64,000 bases of DNA from Turritopsis dohrnii (GCA_027922465.2 BQMF02000014.1:868001-932000); one strand, 5' to 3'; numbered from the stretch's first letter, positions 1-12,416 are shown. Notes: generated from the sequence alone by a model not told the origin. A program made the numbers and translations.

Positions 1-261
1 AATATGCTAGAAATGTTTGCCAACATTTATTAACAGGTTATTGCAATAGCGATGACATGGTCTTAATTTCGAAGGCTTTTAACATTATCGACTTTTTATC
101 GTTCGAAAAAAAGCGGTATAGCATTCTGCGGCAATCTTTTGCCCGAAATGTTGCCCAACATGCTGACCAACGTGCTGGTCCAGAATGCGGCTAGGTTAAC
201 AGCATCAATACTAATAATGTTCTTGTAATTTTCAAAATTACAGTTAATTCTTTGTTAATAG

Positions 262-3200
262 GTTTATGTTGACCAGGCAACTGAGGAAATTACGTTTGTC
301 ACACGACACTCCCCTAATACGCATGAAAGTGTGATTTTCGTTACACATGCAGCTTTTTCCAAGCCATCACCAGAAATGCATCCTTTTATCAATGCAGAAA
401 TTTCTGTCACTCATATGCCAACTCTTCATATTGAAGGTTTGTAAACATTAACAGTGTTTTAAGAATCAGTTTCTTCTGAAGGCCTTCCCTACAATCATTA
501 TCTAGGGTGAATACCTTATTCCAGGAAATTAAAGAAGCATCAAATTAACGCAAATTTGAAAATTTCACGTTAATAAAATACCCGCAAATTAAATGTTTCG
601 TTGATTTCCAGACTCTTATAAAAGTTTATCGTAAATTTAAAACTCGTTATTTTTCAGTAAGTAATCATAAATTTCTAAAACATTACAAGTCCGATGCTAT
701 TATTTATCGTTCTTCTTCTTCTACCTCTTCCTCCTCTTCCTCGCTTAAAATGCACACAGTTTCCTCCTTTTCTTGGATTGATTTCAAAATAGTGTCGGTT
801 TCATCTTTATACGGTTCTCCCAAAGGAAAGTTCACAGATTTTATTTTGTCTTCCAAAATCTTCAAGTTTTTATCCTTATTTTCCCATTGTACGAAAACTT
901 CTATCTCGGTTTCTAGTCCACCTTGTATTAAGGGAGATCTTTTAGCTACTGTCAACACTACTCTTGCTGACATTGCTGCATCACCTGCCAACGCAAACCA
1001 TATATATCTGCTAATTTCGCGAGGGATATGTCCAACAACACACAATCCCAATTTTCCTGGTAGTTTGGTACACCCAGCAACTGCATATTTATCATGTTTG
1101 TTGTTATTCTGTTTTCCTAACTCGATCTTTTGTTGAACGTAAGGCTTCCAGCTTGATCGATAGACATGAAATCCTCTTAAGCCAGTAAAAAATCGCAAAG
1201 TATTTTCTTGACACGATACCATTTGTGAATTGTGAAGTCATTGCATTGCAATGAAAACATTCGACTTAACAAAAAACATTCTTCAAAAAAATTCAAACTT
1301 GCAGCGCGAGTGGCAATGCAGTAATCATGTCAATTCTGAAATATTTCTCAAGCAATTCTAAAGACAAAACACAAACAGAACATGCAGTACTTCTTCCATC
1401 TAGAAAGAAATCTGGCGTTTGCGAGGAAGAATATGATAGCATCAGAGAGGTCTTGGACAACCCACCAGAAAAGAAAAGAAAGAAAACTACTTACACAGAA
1501 GAAGAAAAGATGAAAGTTGTGAAATATGCTGCCTCCCATGGTGTAACAAATGCCCTGAGATTTTCCCTGAGATTTTAGGAAAGATTTTCCTAATTTGATG
1601 GAAATTACGGTGCGTCCTTGGCTGAGCAAATACAAGGACGAAATCAAGAAAAAGTTACCAGAGTGCGCAATCATATCGCAAAAAAGAGGGAGACCTCTTC
1701 TACTTCCTACTGAATTAGACACAAAACTTCGTCTTTTCATTACCAACATGAGAACTGCAGGTGGTACCATTAATAAGCATGTTATTTATGGAATTCTGAT
1801 GGGCTTCATCAAATCTGATCTGACAAAGTATGGTGAATGCCTAGATTTTGTGATCACCAAAGGTTGGATACAATCACTATACAAAAGAATGAATATGTCG
1901 CGGCGTATGGTGACTACAGCTCGACCCATTGTTACTGCATCTTTATGGGAAGAAGTGAAGGCACAATTTCATAATGACATTACGTCAGCTGTGATCAAGC
2001 ACAACATTCCAGATGAGTTAATTCTGAATATCGACCAAACACCATCAAAATATATACCGACGGAGAGTGTTACAATGGCTGAAACTGGATCAAAACACGT
2101 CTCCAGAAAAGGTGGCAATGACAAGTGGGGAATTACTGTTACCCTATCAGAAACTTTGGATGGAAACATTTTACCGTTTCAATTAAGATACACCGGGAAA
2201 ACATCACGCTCCCTTCCATCAGTTGAGTTCCCGAGTGGATTTTGTTTGGGCTTTAACCCAAAGCACTGGAGTAATGTAGAACTATTCGTTTGTTGAATGA
2301 AGTAGTTGATCCATACCTACGTAAAGTAAAAGAAGATCTCGGATTGCAGAATGATCAAAAAGTGCTCATCCTTTGGGATGCTTTTAGAGCTCAGTCAACA
2401 GAAAAGGTTGCTCAGGAGCTTGAGCGTCTCAACATTGTGCAAGTCATGGTCCCTAAAAATATGACACATCTCCTTCAGCTGCTCGATCTAACCACCAATG
2501 CCTCCATGAAGAAGATGGAAAAAAAGTCTTTCAGCGATTATTTTACTAATGTCATCACTAAAGAAATGCTGCGTGACCCAACACGTGATGTCACTACAAT
2601 TGAGGTTGATCTCCGTTTGTCAACATTAAAGCCTGACCATGCAAAGTTCATGAGAAATGTGTACACATTCCTCAAGACGGAAAAAGGTCGAAATATCATT
2701 CTTGCAGGATGGAGAGCAGCAGGTATAGCAGGCGCTATAAAGGCTGCAAGAATGTTAGGTGCTGTTCCTATGAACCCTTTTAAAGATGTGTAGCTTTCTA
2801 TTTATATATATATATATATAAAAAGTAAAGAGGTGGGTGAATAAGACACAAACAAGGCGGAGGTTGCCACAACGCGTTTCACGTCTGTTGACGATTTTCA
2901 AGTGGTTACAATCTTTTTTATGTTACCATTTTTATTATTAAGACCGTTTCTAAGCAACAATATTTAACTCCTCCGGTTTAGACACACCCATTTTCCATTT
3001 CCATTTCCTAACGTCAAATATTGTTGCTTAGAAACGGTCTTAATAATAAAAATGGTAACATAAAAAAGATTGTAACCACTTGAAAATCGTCAACAGACGT
3101 GAAACGCGTTGTGGCAACCTCCGCCTTGTTTGTGTCTTATTCACCCACCTCTTTACTTTTTATATATCTACAGTTTCGGCGCCTAAATTCTTTTTCACTA

Positions 3201-6200
3201 CATTTATATATATATATATATAGAAAAGATCTGTTTCAAACATTTTTTAGCTCTTTTGTCCATTCGCGTTAATAAAATGCTCTTATGAATGTCATTGAAG
3301 CCAATTGCGTTAATTTGACTCCTTTCTCAAGTTCTCTTCAGGCAACCGCGTTAATTTGATTCGTGTTAATTTAATGCATTGTTAATTTCTGTCTTCGTTA
3401 ATTTCCTAGAATAAGGTATTAGAATTCTGTTTTGAGGAAACTGATTCTGCAGTTTTCTACAAATGAATACCTGCGGGAAAGGCAGAAGTTTGTTTATCTG
3501 ATTTGTTTGCCTTTTGATATAAGTCTGAGCTGTTTCAGATCAGTTTTTTTCTCTCACAAGTGTTCTCACATGAAGGATCTCACTGTTGCCATTAGCATAA
3601 ACAATAGGATTGGAACACTCAGCTCACAAACATAACAGTTCTTTATCTTTATGATTGGTGGTTTTGCCTTTACACAATTTGTTTTTTGGCAGGTGTTTTG
3701 GATGAGATTGTATTTGAAGCACAACTGTTAGAGATGCCTGGTTTACCAAGTTTTGAAAGAAACAGCAGCTTCATCAATGGAAGCCAGTCTTATAAATTGA
3801 TCATGCAGGAACACATTCCAATACCTGATTCACAAGTATCAAAATTTCTCAAGTTAATCTTGTAAATTTGATAATGTGTGAAAGTATAGAATTTGTTAGG
3901 TTTCATTTTATTCTTATATAGCTATCCCAAATTTCTGGTATTGATGGAAATCTAAGGATAAACTTCAAGAATTTTTTACCAGGAAGCGTAATAGTCTTTA
4001 AAGTATCATTAATTCAACAAGCTCAGAATGCTGTCAAATGTTTACGGTAAGGTTCTTTAACATTCTTTTACATTGACTGTTTTTTGGTTGTGAAAGGTAG
4101 ATTTTAGATAATAGGCCATTTATAACAATGTATCAATAGTTTGGTACACTGAAAGCCCTGCAAAGAATACATTGTTACAATGTAAGTCCTAATACAATGT
4201 AGTGGGCTTATGTTGTTAGTAAAAAATTAGCTACCGAAGCCAAAAATCTTCTTTCATGTTAAGTTTAGAAAAATGAAAAATGTCAAAATGTCAATGATAT
4301 GAATTGGTCCTAATTATGGTTTTTACCTGCCACCAAGTTTTTGATGTTGCCACGTAACATAATTTTGGATGAAAAGGTTTATCAGTGATAATGTACGCAA
4401 TAAAAAGAGGAAAAATTATGTATACAGGCAAACAATTGCGGACACAGCACAATTATATAAATAAAAACAAAGAGTTACGTGAAGTGTTTATTTATCTAGG
4501 AGACTGTTTTATTTATAGTCACGCAACAAACCCAAAGCCTTTGTATGGACAGTACAAAGTACAGGTTTAAGCTATTTCTGGTAGTTCATTGTTGACCAGA
4601 TACCCAGATGCCTTTCCTACTTCGAAATGCTCAAAAGTTTTTATTGTTTGTTTCATGCAGTTTTTCCCCCACTATCCTTCTCACTTTAAGAGTACCATTA
4701 GTCTTATGTTTTATGCTGTGATGTTTTAGTATCCGTTGAGTTGATCATAAAATAATGAGCCAATATTGAAAAGTTGCGAAAGTCGGGAATAGTAATCGTG
4801 GGCTATCATGTCACAGACATTGTTGTTATGAGTATTCATAATTCTCTTTCAGGTCTGTCTTGTCAGGATTTCCACGGTATAAAGACTTAACTGTCCAGTC
4901 AACTGATCCCTGTCCTATTCCTGATGTTAGTGATACACTTTCAGAATTATCATTGGTTGATCTGAATTTTGTTCTGTACCGTTGCAGCAATGAAGAGCAA
5001 GATGATGGATTTGGTGGTGGAGTTTATGATATTCCTAGGTTTGGTCAAGCCGTCTATGCTGGGTTGCAAGGTAAAAACTTTATGCGATTGATTTGCGATG
5101 TTGCCAAAACAACAAAGTATCTTCATTTACATTCAAATAAGAGGATGTTAGTTTTAACTTAAAAAGTACCTTAACATGCCACAATAATTTTATTGCTATT
5201 TTCTATTCAAAACAATTAAAACAATGTAATAACGTAATTATCATTTTCTAGAATTACAACCGCTGGAAGCCTTTTGTTACTGATTCATTTTGTTACTAGT
5301 GTAATTTATGTTAAAGTTTGAAATTTTGTGTCCTTGCAAGTAAGTTAGTAACTTAACCCAGTAACTTATCGTTCTGTTAAATGTTATCGTTCTGTTACAC
5401 AGACCCCTGAACTCTGGCAATCAGAAAGATCTGAAATGATGAACAGTGACAAACAACTGCAAGGCGTTGTTCTAGTTACACTTTGGTGACGAAAAAAAAA
5501 ACGAAAACATTATTTGCCTTTTTCTATAGGTTTTGGTTTGTTAAGTATTTTGCTCAGTCTTAAGTATTTTATTGCTTGATGCAATTAATCCTATTTAGTA
5601 TAAGGTCTTCTTAAAGCCTGGTGTTTAATTCAAAATAAAAATTTTTTAGGTATAGTTTCAATTCTTTCAAAAGTCAGTGCAAACAATGACCTTGGGCATC
5701 CTATTTGCGACAATCTTCGCCAAGGTAACTGGATGCCAGAATATGTCGGTAATCGACTTAAGAGACATGAGAGGACAAGAAATCTTGGCATATGGTTTGA
5801 AAACCTATGTTTGTATCTACACCAGCTTCCTCGTTACCTAATTCCGTCATACTTTGATGCGGTTCTCTCAAGCGTATACGAAAAGTGTATTGAACAAACA
5901 ATATCTCAAATGTCTACGTAAGTTATTGTTTTTTGTACTAATTAAAAAAATTTCGGAGTTTGCTCTACAGTAGTACCGAATTCTTATAATGAAATTTTTT
6001 TGGTTGAGTTAGTTACTTGAGTATGGTTTTACAAGAACAAGCGATCATTGATTATTTAACAGAGTTATCTCAAAAAGATGATGGTCCTAGAAAGAAAAAG
6101 TAATTGTTGTTTGAAATATGTTATCCACCTGGATTGGTTGCGTTTTTTAGATGTTTCATGTTTTACTTTAGATGGCTTCAATCCATTTATTGCGACAATT

Positions 6201-9200
6201 GAGCTGTATTCTGTTGACAAAATTAAACCTGGAAAAAACTAAACATTTTTTCAAGACAGTAGAATCTATGAAATTTATTCCTTAGGTTTATTCAAAATGG
6301 TAGTGGAGTAGTCAAGTCCTTATCATTAGGATCTGTCCAGATGTGTGGTGTATCTGCTTCGTGTAAACTGCCTCCGATTTCTAAGTCACTGTTAGTGGAC
6401 ACCCAAGATGCTTCTCTCACAATGGCTGCTGGATTACCTCATTTTTCAACAGGCTTCATGCGTTGTTGGGGTCGCGACACATTCATATCCTTAAGAGGAT
6501 TGTTGTTAGTTACTGGAAGACATATAGTGGCTAGGTAGGTATTTCTTTGTTAAGTCTTTTTTTGCATACCATCTTCGTTAACACATTATGCCTGCCGTCT
6601 GTGAATAACTCTGCTGAATAAGTGTAATTTTTAATTAGAGTTGCACTGGAAGACATGGATAAGATAGATTAGGAAGATATAGAAGGGTAAATTTTATTGC
6701 AAAGACTTAATGTACGAGGCTTAATTCTTATAAGTAAACTTAATCGTGAGGTGTAATCCGTAATCCAAAATAGGGTAATCCTGTAATCACTCTGCCCGGC
6801 TTAATGTGCAAAGCTGTTCTATTATTATTGATTTTTTAAATTAGAACAGTGAGGGAATTTCCAGAAATACATACATTGAGCCCATATGTTGGAAGGGTTC
6901 ATGTAAAAGTATTTGTGGGATTTGTTTGAACTTACTAACTGAATTTAGGAAAGATTTTTATTCAATATGTCAATGAATAACACCCAATATCTTTGATGAG
7001 CTCTTTAGCTTGATTATTGAATCACATAAAACTGGTCTGACAAATTCATTAAAATCAAATTTAATAGAGCTATACAACTTTTCACTCATTAGAGAGAAAC
7101 GGAAATGTTGATCTAATTAAACTTAATGGAAACGAAAGAACAAAATGAATTAGAAGGATGAAAGATTATAATGATAGCATAATTACTGTTAATAATTACG
7201 TTGTTGTCAGTATCGCCCTTTCTCTATCACTTGATTACAATGACTCTGATTACATAGATTCATAACAATCATCAGAGAGTTCAAATGAAATGTTTACAAT
7301 TAAATGTTTTTTAAATGAAGATGAAAGGCAACACAGTTAAAGAACTTTTGTAATGTTTTTCAGCAGCATGGCTCCAAATTTAATTAATGACAAAGTTCCC
7401 ATAGAAAAAATGTTGTATGTAGAGTATACCGAAACTGTTGCAGTATAGTCTCAGAGTCAGAAATATGTCAAATTTTACATTATGTCTATCAAATTTTTCC
7501 ATTATCAACTGACTTTCCCTGAGTGAAAATACCTCTTAAGAAAATAAAGAAAAACAGTCTTCCCAAGGGATTTACGAAAAGTAGCAATCCTTAAAATTGT
7601 AGTAGGATGGTTTCTATTTTGTAGCAACTTTTAAACTAATTGTTTTATCTTTTATCTTCAGGAATAATCATAAGGTAATCAGCTCATTTTAATACACAAA
7701 TGGTGTTACCTGTGAATGTAAATTTAAAATAATATAGCTTTGAAAGAATCAGATTCTTATAAAACATTTCCCTGATAAGAATGGTAAAGGGTGAATTACA
7801 GTCTATTTAAATGGAATATTTAAACCTATGAAGAAAAAAAAGGGATTGATTTTCTTTCTTCTTCTTTTCTATTGTTTTCTTCTACAGGTAAGTTCTTTTG
7901 TTTCCATTGACTTTAGGTCAACATTTTACTTTTAACTCTATAAGTGAATAGTTGTGTAACTGTATTAAAACTGATTTTAAAGATGAATGGTAGGGCCAGT
8001 TTTATGAATTTTCCTCAGTGATTCAATAATCAAGCTAAAGAGCTTATCAAAGCCTTGCAATTTCTTTGAAAAATAACCACGTACTTACTAAAAACATGTC
8101 ACTTTTGCTTAACTTTGATAATATATGCTTAAGTATGCTTAAGCACTTGAAATATTGTCATAAATTTTATATTTCAGTATTTTATGGATAAGTTTATCAT
8201 GAGTACTTATAATCTAACAAATCATCTATGAAAGCTTTTGAGTTTTTTTTATCAGTATAATGGATAAATTTATCAATAATTATCAAAGTTGGAAATGGAT
8301 AGCTGTTTACAAGAGGTCCCTTTTTGCAAACCATGCCACAAATATTGTTTTGCAATGTTTTGTTTGATTTTCAGGACTCTTTCTAAATTAATCAGTATTA
8401 TATTCATTGACTGTTTCTTCTTACAGGGATTTGATTTTGTCTTTTGCTGGCTGTATCCGTCATGGTCTCATTCCAAACCTATTAGCAGGAGGAACTAATG
8501 CACGTTATAATGCAAGAGATGCTACATGGTTTTGGCTTCAGGCTATCCAGGATTATACTCGCATGGTAAACGATGGTCACTTGATTCTGAATTGTCCAGT
8601 ACTCCGAATGTTCCCTCACGATGATGATGAACCTCAGCTGGATCACGCAAAGGTACAACATTCATTTGAAAGATTCTTTAAAATTTTCTTATCCATAATA
8701 AACTGTATCGGTATCGGTGTTAAGATGCCTTTAGAAAATAGACTGTTAACTTTGTTTGAGAATGGTGATTTAATGATTTTAGTGGTTGAAATTAAGTCGA
8801 AAAATTCCAAATGAAATGATATGTGAATGAGGTTAAGAAATGCACATAAATTTATAAGATCATTATCCGGAAATGAAAACTTGAGGAGAAAGTGGGTTTA
8901 AACCTCCATCAGGAAAAGGAGTTTCATCATGGAATTCAAATCATGGTTAGAACACTACCTTTCGAGGCATAGCTTTAAAGGTTATTTTGTTGTTTCCAAA
9001 TTCAAACTAGAAATGGCCATCTTGCCAAAGCAAGGTGAAAGACCACTGCCAAAAAATCACAGAAAAAAGGCAGGCTTGGAAGGAGAGCCAAATTATGGAC
9101 ATTGCCAGAGACTGCAGTAATATTTTATTAAAACAGTATCAATGGTTTCCAAAAGAAGCATCCTTTACCAGCAAAAATATAAGAGAACTCTCTACTTTAT

Positions 9201-12200
9201 CGTTGATACTGAGTTTCTTTATTGGCATAGATGACAGCATGATCTTTAAAGATGAGTAGGAGGTCCGTTGCAACAATAACACTTACAGATTATTAAAGGA
9301 AATTAAAATGCTAAAAAACTGTTAACCTGTACTTGCACAAAAAGTGGCTTGTGAACTAGCTGCTTTGATTGATATCTTTGAACAAAATCCTGTTGTCCTG
9401 CACGGCAACTACATTGCCGGGAAGATCAGAAGTGGCTATAGAAACAATGACATTAATTTTCACTCATAATGATACAAAGACGGTGGTTCTTGTCACTTCT
9501 GAGTTCTTAAGACTGTGAACTTCTTTTCATTTGGCCAAAGTCTGAGTTCTTTGTCATTTATTATTGTTCATATCATTGCAGTTTGCTGTTCACTTGCCTG
9601 TTTGTATTTCTTTGTTTTTGGAATAAGTTTTAATAAAGTCCACTGACTATCAAGAAATAGTACTACATTGCTTGATACTAAAAGTTTGCCACATTGAATG
9701 AGTAATTTTTTTCATAGGAAGTTATGCTACAAGATGTAATTCATGAAATTTTGCAGCGGCATTTTGAAGGTTTGCAATTCACTGAACGAAATGCAGGGAT
9801 TACTCTTGATCATGACATGACTGACCAAGGATTCAAACAAAACATTGGTGTCCACTATGACACAGGTTTTGTCTTTGGTGGCAGTGACTTCAACTGTGGG
9901 ACTTGGATGGATAAGATGGGAAGTTCCACACTAGCAAGCAATGTGGGTCATCCAGCCACTCCAAGGTAAAAAACTCAATCTTGTCTATAATGAATTAATA
10001 TATTTAATGTATTTTTCTGTTACTTATACTGTTTTTCTTTGCAGTCAGTAATTTTAAACATGAATTGTTCATAGAGATGGCAGCGCTATTGAACTGGTTG
10101 GTCTGTGTAAATCTACTTTACGATGGTTGATCAATATGAGGAGCAATGGTTTTTATAAATATGATAAGCTGACAACATGTCATGAAGGTAGAATTAACTT
10201 TCCATGTGATCTAATAAAGGCTGGTAGATTAACAGGTTAACCATAAAAAAACGATGAAATATTTTGAAGTATTTTGACCAGCTTTCGAAGGCATCTCCTT
10301 CCATGCTTCCATTGTTTTTTTGTTGTTAATCTCTGCACTGACTTGGTTTCATCATTCATCAATTTGTTGCACCACATCTATGTTATCTACTTCTGGTCTT
10401 CCATTAGTGTGATTGCTTCTTTTCCAATAACAAATGAGCTAAAAAAGCTTTATGTCAAATTTATTATTCTATTGGCAAAATAAAAATATTGGTGTAGTGC
10501 CCCCAATCAGATTCGTTTGTTGACTTTATGGTGTAAAGTCTTTAAAATGCCCAAGTTTCTCTTCCAAAACCAAGTTCGCAACCATTTTGTGGAATGTTTA
10601 CTTGTTAACAAAATGTGTATTTTTGACTAAATTTGGATCAAATTTTGGAAGTTCTTCAATTTTGCAAAATGTGCACAAAATACAATAGGAAGATTCTACT
10701 TTTGAATTTCTAAATCATTTGTTAGATTTGACATAATTTGGGAAGTTCAGGTCAGATTTAGACTAAATTTCAAAAGATCATAATTTCATGTATTTAAATC
10801 AATTTAGTGGTTTTTTGAGACATGTTTCAATTGTGATGCATCCTTAAGCTGACAAATAATGTGGCTTCTTGTTTTATTTAGGAAAGACCATCAGCTTGAC
10901 ATATGTAGAGTGGGATAGAAAAATTCAAGAGAATTTTGAAAGGAAATTTTTTGTGGATGAAAATGATAGCAGCCCTTTTGTTCATAAGAGAAATATCTAC
11001 AAAGATTCATACTTGTCAACGAAAGGCTATTCCGACTATCAACTAAGGCCTAATTTCCCTATTGCCATGTGTGCAGTAAGTAACCCTATTGCTATGTTTA
11101 TGTTGGAGACATCAGCTGTGTTCAAATTCAGATACAGTACAACTCCGTTAAGTTGGACTAAAACCTTGTCCCCCCTTGAATTTTCTTAGCAGAGTCTGAC
11201 TTAAAATGAAGTTCCGATAAGTCAGACTCCCATTAAGTCGGACCGATTTTTTCTGGCCCTTGAGAGTCTGACTTAACGGGGTTGTACTGCAGTTCCTGAG
11301 TTGTGCTGTTGATCAAAACATCAGTACAGCATTTATTGTTAGTAGTGGTAATATTTTCTATGAAAATTGGAAAGCACTGGAAATATTGGTTATTGGTTAC
11401 TGTTGATTATAGAGAAAGCACCGGGCAAAAATAATACTGTTTTTTACTGATGGCGTATTTGATTATTTGATTGTTTTATTTCTTTCTTCTGTAATGCTGA
11501 CGAACTTTTGACCTTGATGTTGATTACTGCTCTCTGAATTGAAATTTATTTTCGATTTGTGAAGGCTCCGGAATTATTTGATCATGAAAAGGCCAACAAG
11601 GCATTGTGCATGATTGAAAAGCATCTTCTTGGACCAGTTGGTTTAGCAACCTTAGATCCAGAGTGAGTTTTCAACATCCTCTTTCTGATATGTTTAGATG
11701 ATTGTTTACACATTCCGTTGTGTTTTTTTTAACTTATTGTAGAGGCCTCAATATTTTGAAGCAACTGAATTTTTTTGTTTTTAAAGTGATTGGGCATATG
11801 ATGGATTCTATGAAAATGCTCTTGATAATGATGTGTTCAACAAGGCTCGTGGTTTCAACTATCATCAAGGACCTGTTAGTTTTATTTGTTTTTCTTTACC
11901 CATGAATTTTCTATTGTTCTCTTATTGAATTTCCTCTTCTGAAGACACTATTGTCATACTCTACTCTTATTAATATATGATTTTTGTTCCATCAAAGTTT
12001 TAAATTCACCTCATGATGTTTATGTTCATGATGTCAATGATCTATTTTCAGGAATGGACCTGGGTTTTAGGACCTTTCTTAAGAGCTAAATTGATTTTTG
12101 CTGATAAAAGTGACAAAGCCAATGTTATACAGTACGTTTATAGTATACTCATGAGACATTATGATATGATAAAAAACTCTGATTGGCGAGGCCTTCCCGA

Positions 12201-12312
12201 GCTCACTAACAAAAATGGTTCATACTGTCAAGATAGCTGCCCGACGCAAGCATGGTCAATGGCATGTCTGCTGGAAGTTTTGTACGACATCAATTTGTAT
12301 ATGAAGAACTAA
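262..12312 (+). CDS. AGL: Glycogen debranching enzyme (amylo-alpha-1,6-glucosidase / 4-alpha-glucanotransferase), C-terminal half
   Basis: Cytosolic enzyme that removes branches from phosphorylase-limited glycogen. Thirteen exons fit in phase: 262-436, 3693-3835, 3922-4046, 4853-5070, 5650-5917, 6286-6534, 8427-8652, 9718-9965, 10075-10187, 10882-11075, 11565-11662, 11787-11874, 12052-12312 (stop TAA). They total 802 codons including the stop, about half of the ~1,500-residue family length, so the transferase half lies upstream of the window. Exon 1 opens [10 protein letters not shown], close to the animal AGL sequence. Exon 4 has [10 protein letters not shown] and [16 protein letters not shown]; exon 5 has [12 protein letters not shown]; exon 6 has [13 protein letters not shown], the conserved glucosidase-domain segment with its acidic residue; exon 8 has [10 protein letters not shown]; exons 12-13 join NYHQGP to EWTW. 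All introns are GT-AG. The frame is intact across every exon seen, so the gene looks functional. A possible AATAAA lies at 12601, beyond a MITE. Confidence 0.95.
704..1222 (-). CDS. HIRAN-like domain protein carried by a transposon
   Basis: An intact 172-residue ORF starts at ATG 1220-1222 and runs away from the transposase, whose ATG is 105 bp off, so the two probably share a bidirectional promoter. The HIRAN-type signature is visible: [12 protein letters not shown] at residues 17-28, NKHDKYAV at 41-48 and [14 protein letters not shown] at 62-75. These match the N-x-H/Y-D-x-x-A-V and V-G-H-I-P-R-x-I core of HIRAN domains, which bind DNA ends in HLTF-like proteins. The C-terminus is a run of acidic residues (about 160-171). 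HIRAN-like standalone ORFs are common in invertebrate genomes; this position inside the terminal repeats suggests a transposon passenger. It could instead be a captured host exon. Function is inferred, not shown. Confidence 0.6.
   Translation of the reverse strand: MVSCQENTLRFFTGLRGFHVYRSSWKPYVQQKIELGKQNNNKHDKYAVAGCTKLPGKLGLCVVGHIPREISRYIWFALAGDAAMSARVVLTVAKRSPLIQGGLETEIEVFVQWENKDKNLKILEDKIKSVNFPLGEPYKDETDTILKSIQEKEETVCILSEEEEEEVEEEER
1327..2793 (+). pseudogene. Broken DDE transposase (DDE superfamily endonuclease type)
   Basis: Three consecutive frames read as one transposase. The N-terminal piece (1327 to about 1575) has a basic [20 protein letters not shown] helix-turn-helix approach. The middle piece (about 1580-2285) has [11 protein letters not shown] and [10 protein letters not shown] with the first catalytic Asp, then [14 protein letters not shown]. 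The last piece (2290-2793) has [10 protein letters not shown] with the second Asp, [19 protein letters not shown] with the third acidic position, and the end GWRAAGI. Frame changes near 1575 and near 2280 break the ORF; both look like one- or two-base indels, so decay is recent. This is the pogo/Tigger/Jerky-like DDE_1 arrangement. Confidence 0.85.
2812..3177. repeat. Long palindrome (foldback) with ~150-bp arms
   Basis: The left arm, about 2812-2965, is repeated almost perfectly as the reverse complement at about 3016-3177, with a ~50-bp spacer. Both sides are bordered by (TA)n tracts. Each arm carries a CGTCaacaGACG hairpin followed by TGAAACGCG. The palindrome sits between the transposase stop and the right terminal repeat of the host element, so it is probably a second insertion or a foldback element. 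A single-strand copy would form a hairpin of about 150 bp. Confidence 0.85.
4047..4852 (+). other. AGL intron, no recognised content
   Basis: This 0.8 kb intron lies between AGL exons 3 and 4. A short open frame at 4385-4570 has no recognisable similarity and no splice context, so it is not called a gene. No inverted-repeat element was seen. Confidence 0.5.
6990..8051. mobile_element. Non-autonomous DNA element with ~60-bp inverted termini in an AGL intron
   Basis: TTTGATGAGCTCTTTAGCTT (about 6990) begins a stretch whose reverse complement recurs at about 7975-8051. Shared parts are AGCTCTTTAGCTTGATTATT, then TTGAATCA, and after a small gap CATAAAACTGG. The outermost shared base run is CTTTGAT. 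About 900 bp between the arms encodes nothing recognised. No clear target-site duplication was found, so the superfamily is unknown. The element occupies most of the 1.9 kb intron 6535-8426. Confidence 0.6.
8653..9717 (+). other. AGL intron with possibly decayed coding-like sequence
   Basis: A 1.06 kb intron. The stretch 8880-9480 is less AT-rich and holds short overlapping open frames (8929-9120, 9035-9259) that resemble decayed coding sequence, but no family was recognised. Confidence 0.3.
11135..11289. mobile_element. 155-bp TA-type MITE in an AGL intron
   Basis: CAGTACAACTCCGTTAAGTT (from 11135) is mirrored at the right end as AACGGGGTTGTACTG (ending 11289). The interior is itself nearly palindromic around repeated AGTCNGACTTAA units. 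TA precedes the left end; the right flank is CA, probably a mutated TA. The CAGT start fits pogo/Tigger-derived MITEs. Confidence 0.7.
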
Positions 12313-12416
12313 TGTTAACAATTCAATTTTCCTTTGGTGTAAATAGTAGATATTTTTTCAGCATTAGTTATTGTAATTCTCATTAATTTTTTTTTCGAAG
12401 TATATTGTTGAAAATA

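Larger units (their letters stand above)
514..3416. mobile_element. pogo/Tigger-like DNA transposon with DDE transposase and divergent HIRAN-like ORF
   Basis: Terminal inverted repeats CCTTATTCCAGGAAATTAA (514-532) and its near-perfect reverse complement ending at 3416 are each bordered by TA (512-513 and 3417-3418), the target-site duplication of the Tc1/mariner/pogo group. Subterminal DNA is rich in inverted AACGCAAATTTGAAAATTTC / CGTTAAT motifs at both ends. Inside are a minus-strand HIRAN-like ORF (704-1222), a plus-strand transposase split by two frameshifts (1327-2793), and a 150-bp-arm foldback (2812-3177). Length is 2.9 kb. The element is inactive in its own transposase. Assignment to pogo/Tigger/Jerky-type rests on the DDE domain style and the TA duplication; the finer subfamily is open. 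Confidence 0.8.
437..3692 (+). other. AGL intron with a nested transposon
   Basis: This 3.26 kb intron lies between AGL exons ending at 436 and starting at 3693. Almost all of it is one TA-flanked DNA element (514-3416, described separately). The remaining flanks, about 77 bp on the left and 275 bp on the right, show no coding signal. The first 261 bases of the window are also intronic and hold nothing recognised. Confidence 0.7.

Noticed and set aside
750..1136. 128-codon plus-strand open frame
   Set aside because: It is the opposite strand of the HIRAN-like ORF (704-1222), which has domain support.
1348..1770. 140-codon minus-strand open frame
   Set aside because: Antisense shadow of the transposase; hydrophobic stretches come from complementing Lys-rich codons.
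8929..9259. Overlapping open frames inside an AGL intron
   Set aside because: They look coding-like in composition but match no family and break AGL continuity if included.
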